From assembly GCA_021799405.1 (NCBI GenBank), contig JAJZAL010000326.1:1-5085 (forward strand): a stretch of DNA of 5,085 nt. Reading direction: 5' to 3'. The notes below the pieces were generated by a model. That model did no database searches. It was not told the origin of the DNA and saw only the letters and a program-made list of their open reading frames with translations. The position numbers were made by a program, and so were the translations under genes. How positions within the stretch are numbered: position 1 is the stretch's first letter; each line of letters begins with the position of its first letter. Shown piece by piece: positions 3,994 to 5,085 of the stretch. Source of the stretch: Acidobacteriota bacterium. Its GTDB lineage: Bacteria; Acidobacteriota; Terriglobia; Terriglobales; Acidobacteriaceae.

Positions 3994-4230
3994 ATGCCAG
4001 CCGTCACGATTCGGGATTTACCCGCTGCCACGCACCGCGCATTGAAGGCGCGCGCCGCAAAGCAAGGCCGGAGCACCGAGGCGGAGATTCGCGTTATTCT
4101 CGAAACGGCGGTTCGTCCGGCCACCCGCATCCGCTTGGGTTCAGAACTGGCGGAATTGGGCCGGAAGTACGGCGGCCTGGAACTTCCGGTTGAGCGCGAC
4201 CAGACTCCCACCCCCCCGGTTCGTCTGTAA
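3994..4230 (+). CDS. fitA: FitA-like ribbon-helix-helix antitoxin
   Basis: This 78-residue protein is the DNA-binding antitoxin of a PIN-domain toxin pair. The ATG at 3994 follows GGAGG (3983-3987) by 6 bases; an upstream in-frame GTG at 3979 overlaps that site and is rejected. Residues 3-9 (AVTIRDL) form the DNA-contacting beta-strand, and helices follow at about 11-24 (AATHRALKARAAKQ) and 27-41 (STEAEIRVILETAV), the usual Arc/FitA arrangement with G-R-S-x-E-A-E-I-R. The C-terminal part (residues 48-78), including SELAELGRKYGGLELP, would wrap around and inhibit the toxin. The tail is Pro-rich (TPTPPVRL). Its TAA shares one base with the toxin ATG (TAATG). It probably represses its own operon through the paired GATATCAT sites. 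Confidence 0.9.
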   Translation: MPAVTIRDLPAATHRALKARAAKQGRSTEAEIRVILETAVRPATRIRLGSELAELGRKYGGLELPVERDQTPTPPVRL

Positions 4231-4649
4231 TGGTCATCGTCGACACGAATGTGATTTCCGAGCCATTGAAGCCAGCCGGAGATGCGGCAGTCCTCAACTG
4301 GCTCGATCAGCAGGACATCGAAACGTTATTTCTCACGGCAGTCACAGTGGCGGAGTTGCGATTCGGAATTGCGGCGCTGCCTTTGGGTAGCCGCAAACGT
4401 CGTCTCGAAGATGAATTTGAGCAGCGTATCCTGTCTCTTTTCAAAGGTCGCATCCTGCCTTTCGATGAGCCTGCAACCGTGGCTTACGCGCGCATTCGAG
4501 CCAAAGCGAAAGCCGATGGCAGCGCGATTGGAATTGCGGACGGCTTCATCGCCGCTATCGCCGCCCATTACGGGTTCGCCGTCGCAACACGTGATAATTC
4601 TCCGTTTAAGGCCGCGGGCATTACTGTTATTAACCCCTGGGAACGGTAG
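4230..4649 (+). CDS. fitB: FitB/VapC-type PIN-domain toxin
   Basis: This 139-residue protein is a Mg2+-dependent ribonuclease toxin of the VapBC superfamily, FitB subgroup. The fold begins MVIVDTNVISE, with D5 as the first metal ligand. TVAELRFGIAALP supplies E42; IADGFIAAIA supplies D104; ATRDNSPFKAAG supplies D122; and ITVINPWE closes the C-terminus as in most FitB-like proteins. The acidic quartet D5, E42, D104 and D122 is complete, so the active site looks intact. The fourth position often holds an Asn in related VapC toxins (ATRN); here it is Asp. The length is normal. The start codon overlaps the antitoxin stop, there is no separate ribosome binding site, and translation is therefore coupled. 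In cells these toxins cut specific RNAs such as tRNAs; the target here is unknown. Confidence 0.92.
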   Translation: MVIVDTNVISEPLKPAGDAAVLNWLDQQDIETLFLTAVTVAELRFGIAALPLGSRKRRLEDEFEQRILSLFKGRILPFDEPATVAYARIRAKAKADGSAIGIADGFIAAIAAHYGFAVATRDNSPFKAAGITVINPWER

Positions 4650-4743
4650 ATATTGACCGAACTGTCTATGCGCTCTCTGGCAGCTACCTTACGGCTAGAA
4701 TTGGATACGAAGTTCACACAAGATGCAGGAACCGGGTGGAAAC

Positions 4744-4932
4744 ATGGGCGCCAAAAAGCAGCATTTGTCTGAATCACGCACGGAAACACTCGTAGTCGAT
4801 CTCCTCCAGATTCAAGGATGGAAGACCGGGCGCCCCCCAAAGGGCGGCCTCGTTCGCCAGAACGAATATAAGGCGCTCGATCGTATCCATCCGGGCAAAG
4901 CCACCCTGTACGCAAGAGCGATTGCATGTTGA
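4744..4932 (+). pseudogene. N-terminal remnant of a restriction-modification protein, cut by an IS
   Basis: The ORF starts at ATG 4744, preceded by GGTGGA (4735-4740), and runs 62 residues to TGA. An in-frame ATG at 4723 has no ribosome binding site. Its sequence SESRTETLVVDLLQIQGWKT, then GRPPKGGLVRQNEYKAL, resembles the N-terminal segment of large type I-like restriction or N-6 DNA-methylase proteins, in which RTE-x-L and GW-x-T-x-RPP-x-G are typical; this is from memory of the family and not searched. Similarity fades near GKAT (residues 51-54), just where the putative IS end begins at about 4907; the last residues LYARAIAC and the stop would then be supplied by the IS. The intact protein would be many hundreds of residues, so this fragment is not functional in modification or restriction. 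A weak -10-like TAGAAT lies at 4696-4701. The stretch 4650-4743 holds nothing else clear. Confidence 0.45.
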
Positions 4933-5085
4933 AGTGGGGGTATGCGTGGTGAGAGAGCGGTTATAGCAGGGAGCGACTTGAGTGAGGCGGAGTGGGAAGT
5001 TCTGGTGCGGGAGTTTGAGCAGAGCGGTCTGAAGCGGAAGACCTTTTGCGAGGCACGCGGTGTTGCTGTCTCACGGTTTGACTAT
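4907..5085 (+). mobile_element. Left part of an IS66-like insertion sequence
   Basis: The element is inferred from the IS66-type accessory gene that starts at about 4942 and from the sudden end of the restriction-modification-like reading frame. TGTACGCAAG at 4907-4916 loosely resembles the GTAAGC-type ends of IS66 family elements, so the left boundary is placed there tentatively. The right end, terminal inverted repeat and target duplication lie outside the window, so the boundary cannot be proven. Confidence 0.4.
4942..5085 (+). CDS. tnpA: IS66-type accessory protein TnpA, N-terminal part
   Basis: The frame is open from ATG 4942 to the right edge (48 codons) with no stop. The residues LSEAEWEVLVREFEQSGLK, then TFCEARGVAVSRFDY, match the helix-turn-helix start of IS66-family TnpA proteins, where W-x-x-L-V-x-x-F-E-x-S-G-L and F-C-x-x-x-G-V-x-x-S-x-F-x-Y-W recur. 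TnpA is a small accessory protein that works with TnpB and the TnpC transposase. A TTG at 4978 preceded by AGGGAG (4968-4973) is a credible alternative start, giving M-SEAEWEVL, closer to common family N-termini; the ATG at 4942 has only a G-run directly against it. The gene is cut by the window edge. Confidence 0.72.
   Translation, partial: MRGERAVIAGSDLSEAEWEVLVREFEQSGLKRKTFCEARGVAVSRFDY

Noticed and set aside
225..4743. Integron cassette array, suggested by same-strand genes, toxin-antitoxin pairs and a tyrosine recombinase
   Set aside because: I looked for attC sites (RYYYAAC ... GTTRRRY pairs) in each intergenic gap. The only near match, ACCCAAC at about 2108 with GTTGGTT at about 2188, misses the core consensus, and other gaps have none. 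The recombinase fragment also resembles island integrases rather than IntI.
1..5085. CRISPR array, tRNA or rRNA gene
   Set aside because: No regularly spaced repeats of 25-40 bases and no cloverleaf or rRNA-like sequence were seen on either strand.

Overview
The window looks like a mobile, accessory stretch of a moderately GC-rich bacterial chromosome or plasmid. The gene families seen (HigBA, Xre-RES, FitAB, IS66-like transposase accessory protein, tyrosine recombinase) and the consistent GGAGG/AAGGAG-type Shine-Dalgarno sites fit a proteobacterium, but nothing here fixes the species. No housekeeping gene was recognised. Every supported gene is on the + strand.

Left part (1-1392): the C-terminal end of a tyrosine recombinase/integrase runs in from the left edge. 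A gene-free stretch of about 240 bases follows, with a 16-bp perfect palindrome and a long C/T-rich tract. Next come a 195-residue protein of unknown function, whose N-terminal half resembles a dimeric alpha/beta-barrel (antibiotic-biosynthesis-monooxygenase-like) domain, and a 58-residue single-pass membrane protein.

Middle and right part (1389-4649): three complete type II toxin-antitoxin pairs lie head to tail. The first is HigB-HigA, toxin first, driven by a near-consensus sigma-70 promoter whose spacer and -10 box are covered by a 17-bp palindrome; the likely toxin start codon sits at the predicted transcription start, suggesting leaderless translation. The second is Xre-RES, antitoxin first; its toxin belongs to a family of NAD+-degrading enzymes. 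The third is FitA-FitB, a ribbon-helix-helix antitoxin with a PIN-domain nuclease. Genes within each pair overlap by 1-4 bases, so each pair is almost certainly co-translated. Each pair has palindromes or repeats upstream that could be operators for its own antitoxin.

Two short ORFs look like remnants of restriction-modification genes. One, between HigBA and Xre-RES, resembles the N-terminus of a Mod-like DNA methyltransferase. The other, after FitAB, resembles the N-terminus of a large restriction/methylase protein and ends where an IS66-like insertion sequence appears to begin. The IS accessory gene runs off the right edge. Overall this reads as a decayed defence/mobile island in which toxin-antitoxin pairs remain intact while recombinase and restriction-modification genes are truncated. 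No rho-independent terminator with a clear U-tract was found.
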